Assembly: GCA_016290875.1 (NCBI GenBank)
Contig: JAEEVL010000024.1
Location: 1-53,564 of the forward strand
Reading direction: 5' to 3'
Source of the DNA: Ruminococcus sp.
GTDB lineage: Bacteria; Bacillota; Clostridia; Oscillospirales; Ruminococcaceae
DNA: 53,564 bases
The notes beneath the pieces were generated by a model that was given only the letters and a program-made list of their open reading frames with translations, ran no database searches and was not told the DNA's origin. The position numbers and the translations under genes were made by a program. Below are positions 7,712-17,344 of the stretch, piece after piece; position 1 is the stretch's first letter; each line of letters starts with the position of its first letter.

Positions 7712-9406
7712 TCACATATCCGGCAGCTCATACTTCATCATATCGAGACGCTTTTCAAATTCCTCGATAGGAAGAGGTTTGTCGAAGAGATAACCCTGTG
7801 CTTCGTCGCAGCCGTTCTCGCGGAGGAGCTTCAGCTGGGCAGGAGTTTCAACGCCCTCGACGATACATTCGAGACCTATATTCTTTGCCATAGCGATAAC
7901 GTATTTGAACATTACACTTCTTATGCTGTCAGCTGATTCTTCGTCGAGCGGCAGGAAAATCTTGTCCACTTTCAGCACGTTCCACGGAACAACACGTATG
8001 AGGTTAAGTGATGAGTAACCCATTCCGAAATCGTCTACGGAAGTGCATATATCGCTGCTCTGGAGTGCCTGAACAACTCGTTTCAGGTCTTTGAACTGCA
8101 CGTCAGTGGTAGTCTCTGTCAGCTCTATCTCGATGTATTCGTGCGGCACGTTATGGCTGTCGATAATGTCTATGAGAGTTTTCACAAGTTCCGGATCTAT
8201 CATATGGCGGCGTGAGAGGTTTACGGAAATACGTACCGCGTGCTTTTTCTCATCGAGCCATTTGCGGATATGCTCGCAGACCTTGTCCAGCATATAGAAA
8301 TCCAGCTTGCATATGTCATTTGTTTCCTCGAGAGCCGGTATGAACTCAATCGGCGGAACTATCTTGCCTTCGTGGAACCACCTGCAAAGAGCTTCGGCAC
8401 CGCATATCTCGCCGGTCTCAACATTGACCTTCGGCTGATAGAATACATGAAATTCGCCCTTTTTTAGGGCGGCAGGGAACATCTTCAGCACTCTGCTCGT
8501 CTTTTCTCTCGCGGACATCATCATATCCGAGAAGAACACGATATTGCCCTGTACGCCTATCTTGGCGAGCTGGTAGGCGTTCATTATCTTGTTCATTATA
8601 TCGCCGGGATTTCTTACTGTATATCCGTCCGGTATCTGGAATACTCCTGCGTAGGATGAAACGTGAGCTGTTTTTCCGTCCTGACTTGCAAGTACGGTCG
8701 CGTCATTGAGATAGTCCAGCACTTCCGGGAGGTCTGTCTGATCGCATATGCACACGAAAGCATCTCCGCCGAGACGTGCGATAGCGCCGTTATTGCCGAT
8801 AAGACTCTCCAGGTGTCTGTAATGATTGCGGAGTATCAGATCGCCGCCGACTCTGCCGTATTCCTCGTTGAGCAGAGCAAAATGGCGCAGGTTGTAGTTG
8901 ATAGCTACCTTGTTGCTTAGGTCGCCTGGCTGACTGTTCCAGGAAAGGTATCTGAAGAAGCTGCGGACGTTCCTGAAACCGGGATCGTCGTAGAAGGCGA
9001 GCTCTTCTGCCAATGTCTGGAGCTTGTTTCTGCTGACGAATGCAAGAAGGGTACGCATAATTATGTCTACCTTGTACATTTCGTCTTCAGTAAGCGGCGC
9101 TTCGTCTTCTTCCATATAAACGGTCATAGTCGTTATGGACATGAGGCGTGTAACAAAACGCACTGTATGTATGGGTACACCAGTTTTTCCGTTGTCAAAG
9201 CATATGCTTGTTTCACCTATGCCGTTTTTCTCGTTCTGTGGATCACGGTAGAAATGCGATTCGCCCATTGAGAGCCTGAACATCCCTGATAATTCGCACA
9301 GGAGTGATTCTATCTTTTCTGTTTCGGGTTCTTCGTTGACTATCTGTGTCAGCGCAACGAGCTGTTCGAGTAATTTATAAAATTGCAGTTCCTTATTGGC
9401 TTCCAT
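7712..9406 (-). CDS. Cyclic-di-GMP phosphodiesterase, degenerate GGDEF plus EAL
   Basis: The 564-residue soluble protein hydrolyses cyclic-di-GMP. Residues 1-150 form an unidentified N-terminal sensory region, followed by a GGDEF-like domain with GGDAF in place of GGDEF, so cyclase activity is unlikely and a GTP-binding regulatory role is possible. The C-terminal EAL domain is complete: AEALCRW, NLSRRHM, ELTETT, DDFGMGYSSL, KVDKIF and VEGVET all match the metal-binding and catalytic positions. AGGTGG precedes the start. It is the last gene of an operon after a diguanylate cyclase and a peptide-binding lipoprotein, so synthesis and breakdown of the messenger are co-expressed. Confidence 0.9.
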   Translation of the reverse strand: MEANKELQFYKLLEQLVALTQIVNEEPETEKIESLLCELSGMFRLSMGESHFYRDPQNEKNGIGETSICFDNGKTGVPIHTVRFVTRLMSITTMTVYMEEDEAPLTEDEMYKVDIIMRTLLAFVSRNKLQTLAEELAFYDDPGFRNVRSFFRYLSWNSQPGDLSNKVAINYNLRHFALLNEEYGRVGGDLILRNHYRHLESLIGNNGAIARLGGDAFVCICDQTDLPEVLDYLNDATVLASQDGKTAHVSSYAGVFQIPDGYTVRNPGDIMNKIMNAYQLAKIGVQGNIVFFSDMMMSAREKTSRVLKMFPAALKKGEFHVFYQPKVNVETGEICGAEALCRWFHEGKIVPPIEFIPALEETNDICKLDFYMLDKVCEHIRKWLDEKKHAVRISVNLSRRHMIDPELVKTLIDIIDSHNVPHEYIEIELTETTTDVQFKDLKRVVQALQSSDICTSVDDFGMGYSSLNLIRVVPWNVLKVDKIFLPLDEESADSIRSVMFKYVIAMAKNIGLECIVEGVETPAQLKLLRENGCDEAQGYLFDKPLPIEEFEKRLDMMKYELPDM

Positions 9407-9505
9407 GAAGCCACCTTCCTTTCACTTGCGGCTCTCCTTGTGCAATTGCGCCACAGTTGTACATTATGTTTCTGTCCGGAGCCGAAGTTCTTATTAATAC
9501 TGTTG

Positions 9506-11446
9506 TTATGACTTATGCGCTAAGCGCTCTTTTTCCCATTTTTCATATGCGGCATTGAATTCGTTCATGCTCATAGAGTTTTCGTGTATTATCTTGCCCT
9601 TATAACGTGATGTTGCAAGTCCGTAGGGAGAATACTGTCCGTCGAACTGGCTCAGTCTGTCAGCAACATATCCGTCGCCGTTGCTTACGCGGCAGGGGCA
9701 GATTATAGCGTGGTCTATCAGCAGAGCTTCTGCCTTAGCAAAGAGCTCATAACGCTTTTCTGTGTCGTTATAGGTCGATATAGCCTGAGATATCAGTCCG
9801 TTGTATTCCGAGAAGAGTTTCTTTATCTCGGGATCGTCTGATCTGTCCCAGAAGCTGTAAGTGTTTCCGTCTGTAAAAGGTACGGTGTAGGTCGCAGGAT
9901 CTTCAAAATCTGCGCCGTAATTGCAAAGCAGGAAAGAGTATTTTCCGCTGCGCCTTACGCCTGACAGGAAACCCGTATCAGGTCCGCGCTCTATGATGAC
10001 ATCTATGTAGTCAGTGCCGAGAGTTTCCTCGAGCTGCTTTTCTGCGAGTTCACATTCCTTGTCCCAGTTGAGTACAGCCGGATTATAGGGGACAAGTACT
10101 TTAACCGGGAACGTAACGCCTTTTTCTTTCAGCACTTTGTATGCCTTATCTCTGTACTCCTTTGCAAGACCGGTATCGAACTGCTCCTGCTGCATTATAT
10201 CCTTGAGCGGTGCAAGTTCCGTATAATCTTTTCCGTTCACAGAAGCAAATGTCACGGGAGTTACTGTCTTTTCGAGCAGAATATCCGGGTTGTAAGGCTC
10301 ATAGACTGCGGCGAGCTCTCTGCGGTCAAGGGCGTAGAGAATTGATTTTCGGAAATCCTCGTTCACGACTGCCTTTGCCCAGTTGTAAGGCTCGTATTTA
10401 GCGCCGAATTCGGGTGTGAAGTTGAAACCGTAGAAGTAGCTGTATGAAGTGTCGGGACGCATACTGTGCACCTGTGAAGCTGCTTCGGGATCACTCATCC
10501 ACTTGTCCATATCATCAAGGCTGACAAGAGCCTGATCTATCTCGCCGTCGAGAAATTCCTGTTCGGTAACTTCTGACGCATCGAGCATATACTTTGCATT
10601 TATCACGTCGATGAAGACGTTGTCCTTGTCCCAGTAGTCCTCATTCTTGACGAGAGTACGCTTTTCGAGAGGTATGTACTCGGTCAGTCTGAATGCACCG
10701 TTGTAGAGGATGTTTTCCTTGCTTCGTCCGAACATATCTCCGGCTTCTTCAAGAAATTCTCTGTTTACGGGCATATATGCTGAATAAGACAGACAGCTCA
10801 GGAAGAAGGGACATGGATAGTCCAGCGTATAGACGAGAGTATACTCATCGGGAGCTGTTACTCCTATATCTTCTGCTTTGACTTCGGGAACGGGTTCGAG
10901 TTTCTCGCCGTTCTCGTCAGTTTTGAGTTTCCCGCCGTCACTGAGCATCATATATTCGGTGTAGTCGTAGTAATTCTGCGCGTTGTGGACAACACCGCCG
11001 GTATTGTAGATGTACTGATTTCCGGGTTCGTTTGCGTAGTTGTTGACATACTGTGCAGCTGCAACCCAGTCATCGGCTTTGACCTCGGCGACTTCGTTGC
11101 CCTCACAGTCAAGCCATTTTACGCCCTTTCGGATGTTGAACGTCCACTCGCTCATATCCTCGTTTGAAGACCAGCTTTCAGCGAGTCCGGGAAGTATATT
11201 GCCGTACTGGTCATAATCCACCAGGCAGTCCACAAGGTTGGCACACAGAGCGTAGTCAACTTCTGTATCGGTCTGGAGATAGTTCAGCGTTTCTATCTCG
11301 CCGTAGTAATACATATTGTACACGCTTTTATCGCTGCTGGAGCCGTTACTGTCGTCGTCCAGTTCGGGCAGCTTGCCGGAACAGCTGCTTACAGCTGTCA
11401 GACTCAGTAAACAGGCGGTGAACAGACAGGTCATATGTCTTTTCAT
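9506..11446 (-). CDS. Peptide-binding lipoprotein, SBP_bac_5 family
   Basis: The 646-residue protein has a lipoprotein signal (KRHMTCLFTACLLSLTAVSS, then Cys) and the architecture of oligopeptide or nickel binding proteins of ABC transporters: ETLNYLQTDTEVDYALCANL near the N-terminus, a family segment LAESWSSNEDMSEWTFNIRK, and DFRKSILYALDRREL in the middle. Such proteins bind peptides outside the membrane. No permease or ATPase genes are nearby; instead it lies between a diguanylate cyclase (14 bases upstream) and a c-di-GMP phosphodiesterase. It may therefore act as a ligand sensor for the cyclase rather than as a transporter component; that is inference from context. GAAAGGAGCG gives the start. 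Confidence 0.88.
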   Translation of the reverse strand: MKRHMTCLFTACLLSLTAVSSCSGKLPELDDDSNGSSSDKSVYNMYYYGEIETLNYLQTDTEVDYALCANLVDCLVDYDQYGNILPGLAESWSSNEDMSEWTFNIRKGVKWLDCEGNEVAEVKADDWVAAAQYVNNYANEPGNQYIYNTGGVVHNAQNYYDYTEYMMLSDGGKLKTDENGEKLEPVPEVKAEDIGVTAPDEYTLVYTLDYPCPFFLSCLSYSAYMPVNREFLEEAGDMFGRSKENILYNGAFRLTEYIPLEKRTLVKNEDYWDKDNVFIDVINAKYMLDASEVTEQEFLDGEIDQALVSLDDMDKWMSDPEAASQVHSMRPDTSYSYFYGFNFTPEFGAKYEPYNWAKAVVNEDFRKSILYALDRRELAAVYEPYNPDILLEKTVTPVTFASVNGKDYTELAPLKDIMQQEQFDTGLAKEYRDKAYKVLKEKGVTFPVKVLVPYNPAVLNWDKECELAEKQLEETLGTDYIDVIIERGPDTGFLSGVRRSGKYSFLLCNYGADFEDPATYTVPFTDGNTYSFWDRSDDPEIKKLFSEYNGLISQAISTYNDTEKRYELFAKAEALLIDHAIICPCRVSNGDGYVADRLSQFDGQYSPYGLATSRYKGKIIHENSMSMNEFNAAYEKWEKERLAHKS

Positions 11447-11460
11447 AGTAACGCTCCTTT

Positions 11461-12882
11461 CTAATCACGCATATTCTTGCCGATCAGTTCGTAGTATTTC
11501 TGCTTATCTTTGTACATATTCTTTTCTGCATTAACGATAAGCTCATCTATACTCATTCCGTCTCCGATAGTGAAGGTGCCGACGGCAGCGTGGTAATCGT
11601 TGCGTGCAAGTGCTTCGCTGAACTTGCTGAGACTCTCGTCTATACCTGAGCCTGCATCGGTGTCCTGGAATACCACGAATTCGTCACCGCCTATACGGTA
11701 GATATGCTCACTGCTGAAATTGATTTTGAGGGTGTCAGCGATAAATCTGAGCATCTGATCACCTGCGAAATGTCCCTTGCTGTTGTTAAGGTCGTGGAGA
11801 CCGTTTGCGTCGATAAAGATGCAGGATAGCTTTTCCTTTGTGTTTTCAAGTTTTTTCAGGTAGGCTTCATAGCGGTTTCGGTTCTGAAGCCCTGTGAGTA
11901 CGTCGATGTTGGCTTTTTGCTCGGTTTCCGCGATAGAAGCGCGTATCTCACGGATTAGCCAGAGCGAATAGAGAAGAAGTACAGCCAGTGAAGCTCCTAC
12001 CAGCATATATATGCCCCTTCTGACCGGTGCGACTTCGGAGAAAACTGCGCTCTCCGGAACGAACACGACCATTTCCCAGTCCTCTATGCCGAAGGGAAGA
12101 TAGCACATATACAGCTTTTCACTGTATGACTTTGACTTGAAAACCGAATAGCCTTTCTTTCCGTTAAGGATGTTATTGATGGTGTCAGATTTTGTGTAAT
12201 CATTGTTGGTCTGCTTGAATGAAATATCGTTTATTTCTGTTATACCGTCTGAAGCTGTGTTGATTATTACTTCGCCTGTTTTTCTGTCAACAACATAGCA
12301 ATAGCCGCTGTTGTCGTAAACATTAGGCAGCCATGCTTTAGAAACGCTCGAGGAATTTGCTGAGCTGAATAACATTCCTGTACATATTCCGTCTTGGCGT
12401 ATCGGAACATAGTTGCGTATCACGTTAGTATTTGAATAGCTCCTGGAAGACTTTGAGCTGCTCAGATGCTCACCCTTTACGGATTCGGCTTTAAAGCTAA
12501 GTTCACTGTCATAATTGCTGCGGTATCCCTTTGAAGTTATCAGTTTGTCTTCGGGGAGCAGTATGCCTATCTGCGTGATAAGGCTGTTGTAGTCATAGTT
12601 CGTGAGGAAGCCGCCGACTTCTATCGAGTCAACATCACCGGCGTTTCCAATCATTCCTGCTATGACTCGGAGCATTATCCTGTCATTCCTGAAATTTGTT
12701 TCAAGGTCGTTTATGGCGTTCTCGGTCTCGACCTGAAGATCCTCATAGCATGAAGTCTCGGTCGTAAAGTATATCCTTACAACAAATGCAACAGATATAC
12801 TCAGAATGCTCAGCAGAGCTAAAGTAGTTGCAATAGCATAGCGAAATGGGCGCTGTTTGAATAAGGACTTTTTCTCTTCCAT
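11461..12882 (-). CDS. Membrane diguanylate cyclase with extracytoplasmic Cache-like sensor
   Basis: I place the start at 12882 (MEEKKSLF), because AGGAAG lies 10 bases upstream; a longer start at 12903 has no ribosome site. The 473-residue protein has a first membrane helix near residues 18-40, an extracytoplasmic Cache-like domain of about 240 residues, a second helix (GIYMLVGASLAVLLLYSLWL), then a GGDEF domain with intact RIGGDEFVVF. It should make cyclic-di-GMP from GTP in the cytoplasm in response to an external ligand. It begins a three-gene operon with a peptide-binding lipoprotein and an EAL phosphodiesterase. Confidence 0.88.
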   Translation of the reverse strand: MEEKKSLFKQRPFRYAIATTLALLSILSISVAFVVRIYFTTETSCYEDLQVETENAINDLETNFRNDRIMLRVIAGMIGNAGDVDSIEVGGFLTNYDYNSLITQIGILLPEDKLITSKGYRSNYDSELSFKAESVKGEHLSSSKSSRSYSNTNVIRNYVPIRQDGICTGMLFSSANSSSVSKAWLPNVYDNSGYCYVVDRKTGEVIINTASDGITEINDISFKQTNNDYTKSDTINNILNGKKGYSVFKSKSYSEKLYMCYLPFGIEDWEMVVFVPESAVFSEVAPVRRGIYMLVGASLAVLLLYSLWLIREIRASIAETEQKANIDVLTGLQNRNRYEAYLKKLENTKEKLSCIFIDANGLHDLNNSKGHFAGDQMLRFIADTLKINFSSEHIYRIGGDEFVVFQDTDAGSGIDESLSKFSEALARNDYHAAVGTFTIGDGMSIDELIVNAEKNMYKDKQKYYELIGKNMRD

Positions 12883-12981
12883 CTGATTATCACTTCCTGT
12901 CATGGGGCGAATAAATTGTATGATGTCCGTTTGAGGGAGTCTGTGATCTAAAAAAGAACATAATAATACATAATCACCTTT

Positions 12982-13010
12982 ATTATATAATATTTATAGC
13001 AAAAAAGCAA
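12982..13010 (-). promoter_or_regulatory. Possible promoter of the c-di-GMP operon
   Basis: On the minus strand TTGCTT (13005-13010), a 17-base spacer and TATAAT (12982-12987) lie about 100 bases upstream of the cyclase. The -10 is perfect, the -35 weak. Confidence 0.5.
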
Positions 13011-13118
13011 TAGAAAAATTATTAATTGCAAAACAATATTACATATATCTGATGGTGGGGGGAGGTGAGATTATTTATATAGAGAGGTGGAGAAGCGGTG
13101 CGATGATCCGAATTTAAC

Positions 13119-13144
13119 AAAAACCGCCTCATAAGAGACGGCTT
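13119..13144 (-). terminator. Terminator of the lanthipeptide operon
   Basis: On the minus strand AAGCCGTCTC, loop TTAT and GAGGCGGTT form a 10-bp stem with two G-U pairs, followed by a T run. It lies 30 bases after the last gene of the operon. Confidence 0.75.
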
Positions 13145-13174
13145 TCGTATGATATTAATTTGTGTGGCTGTTGA

Positions 13175-13702
13175 TCATGTTATTTTCTTTATAAGCCAGT
13201 GCATAGCTGTTTCTGTTTCGCTGATAACTCTGACTTTTACAGTCATTCCTTTAGTGATGTCAATAACTGTATCGGAATTGCTTAACGATCCTTCTTCGAG
13301 CTCAGCCGTGGCTATATAGTAGCGAATGCCGCTTTGCTCATCTATTGTCGGAGTTTTGTCGAGATGAGTAATCTTACCGTGACCTTTGCCGAATTTGCTG
13401 TATGGGATAGCTGTGAAAGAGTATTCAGTATCTTGTCCTTCGCGGACGTTTGAGTACTCTGATTCCGGTATGTATATAACTATTTCGAGTTTGCTGTCAC
13501 CAGCATCAGAAGTTTCGGAAACTATAACCTCTCCGGCAAGGCTTGTGTATTCATCAACTTTGAATAAGCAGCCGAAAACTATTGCAGCCACTATCAATAC
13601 GAACAGTATAACGATAAACATCCTTATAAAAGGAGATTCTTTTCCTTCCATCATCTCACGACTGTCAGTCATATCTTTTAATTCGTATATTTCTTCCTTC
13701 AT
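13175..13702 (-). CDS. Short HlyD-like membrane fusion protein
   Basis: The 175-residue protein has an N-terminal cytoplasmic segment, one membrane helix (FIRMFIVILFVLIVAAIVFG) and an extracytoplasmic beta-rich part that matches the C-terminal barrel of HlyD/bacteriocin accessory proteins (IYIPESEYSNVREGQD, GMTVKVRVISE). The long coiled coil and lipoyl halves of full-length members (about 400-450 residues) are absent. Its ATG overlaps the exporter's stop as ATGA. It probably assists the C39 exporter. The reduced size may reflect a Gram-positive export path that needs no periplasmic tunnel. Confidence 0.7.
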   Translation of the reverse strand: MKEEIYELKDMTDSREMMEGKESPFIRMFIVILFVLIVAAIVFGCLFKVDEYTSLAGEVIVSETSDAGDSKLEIVIYIPESEYSNVREGQDTEYSFTAIPYSKFGKGHGKITHLDKTPTIDEQSGIRYYIATAELEEGSLSNSDTVIDITKGMTVKVRVISETETAMHWLIKKIT

Positions 13703-15942
13703 TGTTGTACCTCATTAAAAAGATAGCCGGGAACAAACGGATATCCTGAGTATTCAGACTCATCTTCATCGGTTTGAATATCTGATAGTTCTTCCGGAAG
13801 TTGTTCGTGCCAAAGACGATAATACATTCCCTTGTTTTTCATTAGCTCTTCATGGCTGCCTTGTTCGATGATCTTGCCCTTATCCAGTACGACGATCTTG
13901 TCACAGTTCATTATTGTACTCAGACGATGTGCTATGATAATTGTTGTAAGATTATTGGAAAAGGCTTTGATAGTTTTTTCTATAGCTTTTTCAGTGATTG
14001 AATCAAGGTTGCTTGTTGCTTCATCCATAATAAGAAGATCGGGTTTAGCTATAAGTGCCCTTGCGATAGCGAGACGTTGTTTTTGTCCGCCAGAGAGGTT
14101 ACCTCCGTTTTCATCGAGCACGGTAGCATATCTGAATGGCATAGCATTTATGAATTCATCAGCTTTGCTCAGACGGCAGGCTTCGGTGACCTCTTCAAAT
14201 GAAGCCGTCTCATTTCCAAGTGTAAGGTTTTCGAGAATTGTTCCGCTGAACAGGAAAATGTCCTGAGAGATATATGCGACTTTCTGACGAAGATACTTTT
14301 TATTGATGTCTTTAAGATCATAATCGCCGAAGTATATCTCGCCCTTTTCCCAGTCATAGAAATTCATAAGCAGTTTTGCAAGCGTAGTTTTGCCAGAGCC
14401 GCTTTCGCCGACAAGCGCAATCTTTTCACCATTTTTGATTTCAAGATCAATATTCTCAAGAACGAGCTTTCGGGTACCGTATCTGAAACTAAGATCTCTG
14501 ATGCTGATAGGGCATTTAAGTGTTGCGGGTTCAAGAGTGCTGTTTTCAGATAGTTCCTCTTCTGTTTTAAGGATGAGTATTTCTGATAACCTTTCAGCAG
14601 CTACAACAGCTGTTTGCATCTGTGGTTGAAGATTGATGAGATTCTTCATAGGATCTAGGAAGTACACTAACAGTGCATTGAAAGTTATGAGACTTCCGAG
14701 AGTCATATTGCCGTTCATTACATCAATGACGCCTATCCAAAGGAGAAGGGTATTTCCGATGGTAGCAGCATAATTTGTAAGAGTCTGTTGCAGATTTATT
14801 ATCATTCCGCCTTTGAATATGCTTCTCAGCAATTTTACAAAAAGCGTGTCCGTTTTGAACTGCACCTTGTTTTCAGCACTGAATGACTTAACTGTTTCAA
14901 TACCGTTTAGTGATTCGTACAGGTATGAGTTTAGCTGAGCGCTGTCTTCCATCTGCTTTTCATTGATTTGTTTTACTGATTTCTTGAATGCAAAAACTAT
15001 TATCGCATATATCAGTATTATCACAAGGGCAATGAAGAAGAGTTTTGGATTCTGCTGGTACAGTATGATGCCTCCGGCGATTGCCATAAGGCTGTCTATC
15101 ATTATTGAAAGTGCTGCATTGGATATAGCATCGCGTATCTTTGAAGCGTCCATAAATCTTGAGACTATCTCACCGATTTTGCGGCTGCTGAAGAAATGCA
15201 TCGGTAGCTTTAATACATGTTGATAGTAGCCGAGTATCAAAGGTATATCAAGTTTCTGACTCAGGCACAGCATCAGGTGTGTTCTGAAGCATTCCAGTAT
15301 GCCTTTAAAGAAATACAGTCCTATAACCGCCAGCGATAGCGTGACAAGCGTATTGTTCAGCGAATTCGGCACAATATCATCGAGTATGAACCTGAAATAG
15401 AACGATGCGAGTATTCCGAATGCTGTTATTAGCAACGAAGCAAGAAATATATGCAACAACAGCCTTTTTTGAGGCTTGAGCAGGTCAAGGAACATAGAAA
15501 ATGTCCCCTTGCTTTCTTTGTTTTCAAGGAATTTCGTAGTCGGAACGAGGAGCACGAGTATTCCAGACCACATATTTAAAAAGTCTTCATGACTGTATTT
15601 TACGATACCTCGTGCAGGATCCGCGATAACGATATCTTTTTTTGTTATTTTGTGGATAACTACATAGTGCATAAGGTTGCCGTTGACGACGACGTGAGCT
15701 ATTGCCGGGAGAGGAAACGATGAAAACAGGGAATCCTTATCTCCTCTTACTCCTTTTGCAGTGAAACCGAGTTTTTCGGCTGCATGAACGACACCATAAA
15801 CATTCGTGCCTGATTTATCAGTACCGGCTATTTCTCTAATTTTGGATATCGGAAGCTTCAGACCGTAATGCTTTGCGATTGTTGCAAGGCTTGCTGCACC
15901 GCAGTCGGTCAAATCATGTGCTTTAACGTATGCAAACCCCAA
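13699..15942 (-). CDS. lanT: Lanthipeptide exporter with N-terminal C39 leader peptidase
   Basis: The start is TTG, with AGGAGGTAACAAAA just before it. Residues 1-140 are a C39 cysteine peptidase with Cys14 (LTDCGAASL), His92 (MHYVVIHK) and Asp108 (ADPARG), which cuts double-glycine-type leaders. Residues ~150-450 are the six-helix ABC transporter membrane domain. The ATPase domain has Walker A GESGSGKTT (~511), Q-loop SQDIFLFSGT, signature LSGGQKQR, Walker B LLIMDEATSNLD and the H-loop AHRLST. All catalytic residues are present. The enzyme should cleave and export the two precursors encoded upstream in the same operon. It overlaps the next gene by 4 bases. Confidence 0.95.
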   Translation of the reverse strand: MGFAYVKAHDLTDCGAASLATIAKHYGLKLPISKIREIAGTDKSGTNVYGVVHAAEKLGFTAKGVRGDKDSLFSSFPLPAIAHVVVNGNLMHYVVIHKITKKDIVIADPARGIVKYSHEDFLNMWSGILVLLVPTTKFLENKESKGTFSMFLDLLKPQKRLLLHIFLASLLITAFGILASFYFRFILDDIVPNSLNNTLVTLSLAVIGLYFFKGILECFRTHLMLCLSQKLDIPLILGYYQHVLKLPMHFFSSRKIGEIVSRFMDASKIRDAISNAALSIMIDSLMAIAGGIILYQQNPKLFFIALVIILIYAIIVFAFKKSVKQINEKQMEDSAQLNSYLYESLNGIETVKSFSAENKVQFKTDTLFVKLLRSIFKGGMIINLQQTLTNYAATIGNTLLLWIGVIDVMNGNMTLGSLITFNALLVYFLDPMKNLINLQPQMQTAVVAAERLSEILILKTEEELSENSTLEPATLKCPISIRDLSFRYGTRKLVLENIDLEIKNGEKIALVGESGSGKTTLAKLLMNFYDWEKGEIYFGDYDLKDINKKYLRQKVAYISQDIFLFSGTILENLTLGNETASFEEVTEACRLSKADEFINAMPFRYATVLDENGGNLSGGQKQRLAIARALIAKPDLLIMDEATSNLDSITEKAIEKTIKAFSNNLTTIIIAHRLSTIMNCDKIVVLDKGKIIEQGSHEELMKNKGMYYRLWHEQLPEELSDIQTDEDESEYSGYPFVPGYLFNEVQQ

Positions 15943-15947
15943 TTTTG

Positions 15948-16571
15948 TTACCTCCTATCATCCATTCTGTAGTAATAATGTACACCTGATGAGAATACTT
16001 TAGCATTTTTAGGCACATATCTGAGAGTTACCCATATTGCACCTATATCTGATATACATAAAAATATCATATAAATATCGGCTATAAGCAGGATATAAGC
16101 CAATCCGCCCGGCAAGCTGCTTAGGAACGCTATCCATGCAATGAATGGGAACAATCCAAGTATTACCAATGGCATGGCAAGAACCGTCACCATTCTATTT
16201 CTGCTCATTTCTGCTTCACAGTATACAAAGTATGCGCTTGGAAGCTTCCATATTTTTTTATCAGCTTTTGCTGGGTAAACGAAAGCATGTATAATTTCAT
16301 GAATTAACGGGAGTATAAGAAAACACACGGCAAATACCCCTATGAATTCAATACTAAACTTAAGATTAGTCTCTGGTAATTGCTTATCACAATGTTTTAT
16401 CATAGTATGACCTGTGAAAAAAACTGTGGCTATAATCAGAGCAGTGATGAGCAGTTCCGGGATAAAACGGCATCGTACAGATTTTGCCTGCAGTACCTCA
16501 GCGGAACCTTCAGGAAGCGGTCTGCCACTTTTCAACTGTTCTTCTTCTTTAAATTTTTCTTTGCAAAACAC
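15948..16571 (-). CDS. DUF3267 membrane metalloprotease-like protein
   Basis: The start is GTG, 15 bases after the previous stop with only a weak ribosome site, so coupling to the upstream gene is likely. The 207-residue protein has about four membrane helices and an HEIIHAFVYP motif, the HExxH zinc-binding signature of DUF3267 proteins. Later residues (PLVILGLFPFIAWIAFL) fit the family. Relatives occur in peptide-antibiotic clusters, where a role in immunity or peptide processing has been suggested but the function is not settled. It sits between the flavoprotein and the exporter. Confidence 0.75.
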   Translation of the reverse strand: MFCKEKFKEEEQLKSGRPLPEGSAEVLQAKSVRCRFIPELLITALIIATVFFTGHTMIKHCDKQLPETNLKFSIEFIGVFAVCFLILPLIHEIIHAFVYPAKADKKIWKLPSAYFVYCEAEMSRNRMVTVLAMPLVILGLFPFIAWIAFLSSLPGGLAYILLIADIYMIFLCISDIGAIWVTLRYVPKNAKVFSSGVHYYYRMDDRR

Positions 16572-16586
16572 TATATTTCTGATAAT

Positions 16587-17315
16587 TTATACCATCTCCA
16601 AAATGTTGTGGCGTACGTAGTTTTCCAATGAATCGAAGTCGAGCATGCCAGACGCCTGCCAATATCGCTGTTCAGCGCTGTCAGCATTGCTTTTTCCGCT
16701 GTAATTTCCCTTGAGGGAGATGAAGAAGTCTTCCTGCTGGGGGGTTGAGTGGAATTCTCCGGCATCCAAAGCAGCGGCAATCTTCTTGCATATCTTAGGC
16801 AGATGCTTGTTCATATAGAAATCATCCTTCAGCATTGCCGGATAATCAACTGTTATTGAAAGCTGTGCAACAACTTCAGTTCCCAGCCATTCAAGTATCT
16901 TTTTCAAATAATCGTCAACATAGTTGTTTCCGTTATTACTTGAAACCGATACTGGGACAGAGAGTTTACCAGCAAGTTTCATAAGATGCAGCCAATGAGA
17001 TATTCTGTCAATAAATGTTTTCATATCTCCGGATACATTATGCGCATATACCGGAGAGAGAAGTATTATCATATCACTTCTCATCAGCTCATCCTTGATT
17101 TTATCAAAGCCGTCCTTGTTGTCAAGTGGGCATTTGCCGCTGTAAAAGCAACTGTTGCACCCTCTGCAGTTTTCGATGTCGAGATCGGCGGGTGTGTAAA
17201 GAATGTACTCGGTTTGCTCATGAGAATATTGTGCTATGTTTTCAGCGAGCTTTTGAGCAAATTTAAGCGAATTATTATTGCTGCGGCTTGCAGCGTAAAT
17301 AAAGATATTCTTCAT
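16587..17315 (-). CDS. Flavodoxin-fold NAD(P)H-dependent reductase with Cys motif
   Basis: The 242-residue protein starts MKNIFIYAASRSNNNS, the phosphate-binding loop of the flavodoxin fold, and carries CRGCNSCFYSGKCPL, the cysteine cluster of iron-sulfur flavoproteins. LLSPVYAHNVSGDMKTFIDR is the conserved FMN-site segment of this family. It lies between LanM and the DUF3267 gene in one operon. In some lanthipeptide clusters a separate reductase converts dehydroalanine or dehydrobutyrine to D-amino acids; this protein is a candidate for such tailoring, by context only, as it is not the classic LanJ zinc type. A housekeeping redox role cannot be excluded. Confidence 0.8.
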   Translation of the reverse strand: MKNIFIYAASRSNNNSLKFAQKLAENIAQYSHEQTEYILYTPADLDIENCRGCNSCFYSGKCPLDNKDGFDKIKDELMRSDMIILLSPVYAHNVSGDMKTFIDRISHWLHLMKLAGKLSVPVSVSSNNGNNYVDDYLKKILEWLGTEVVAQLSITVDYPAMLKDDFYMNKHLPKICKKIAAALDAGEFHSTPQQEDFFISLKGNYSGKSNADSAEQRYWQASGMLDFDSLENYVRHNILEMV

Positions 17316-17344
17316 ATATTCCTCCGCTTTTTAACTATATTGGA

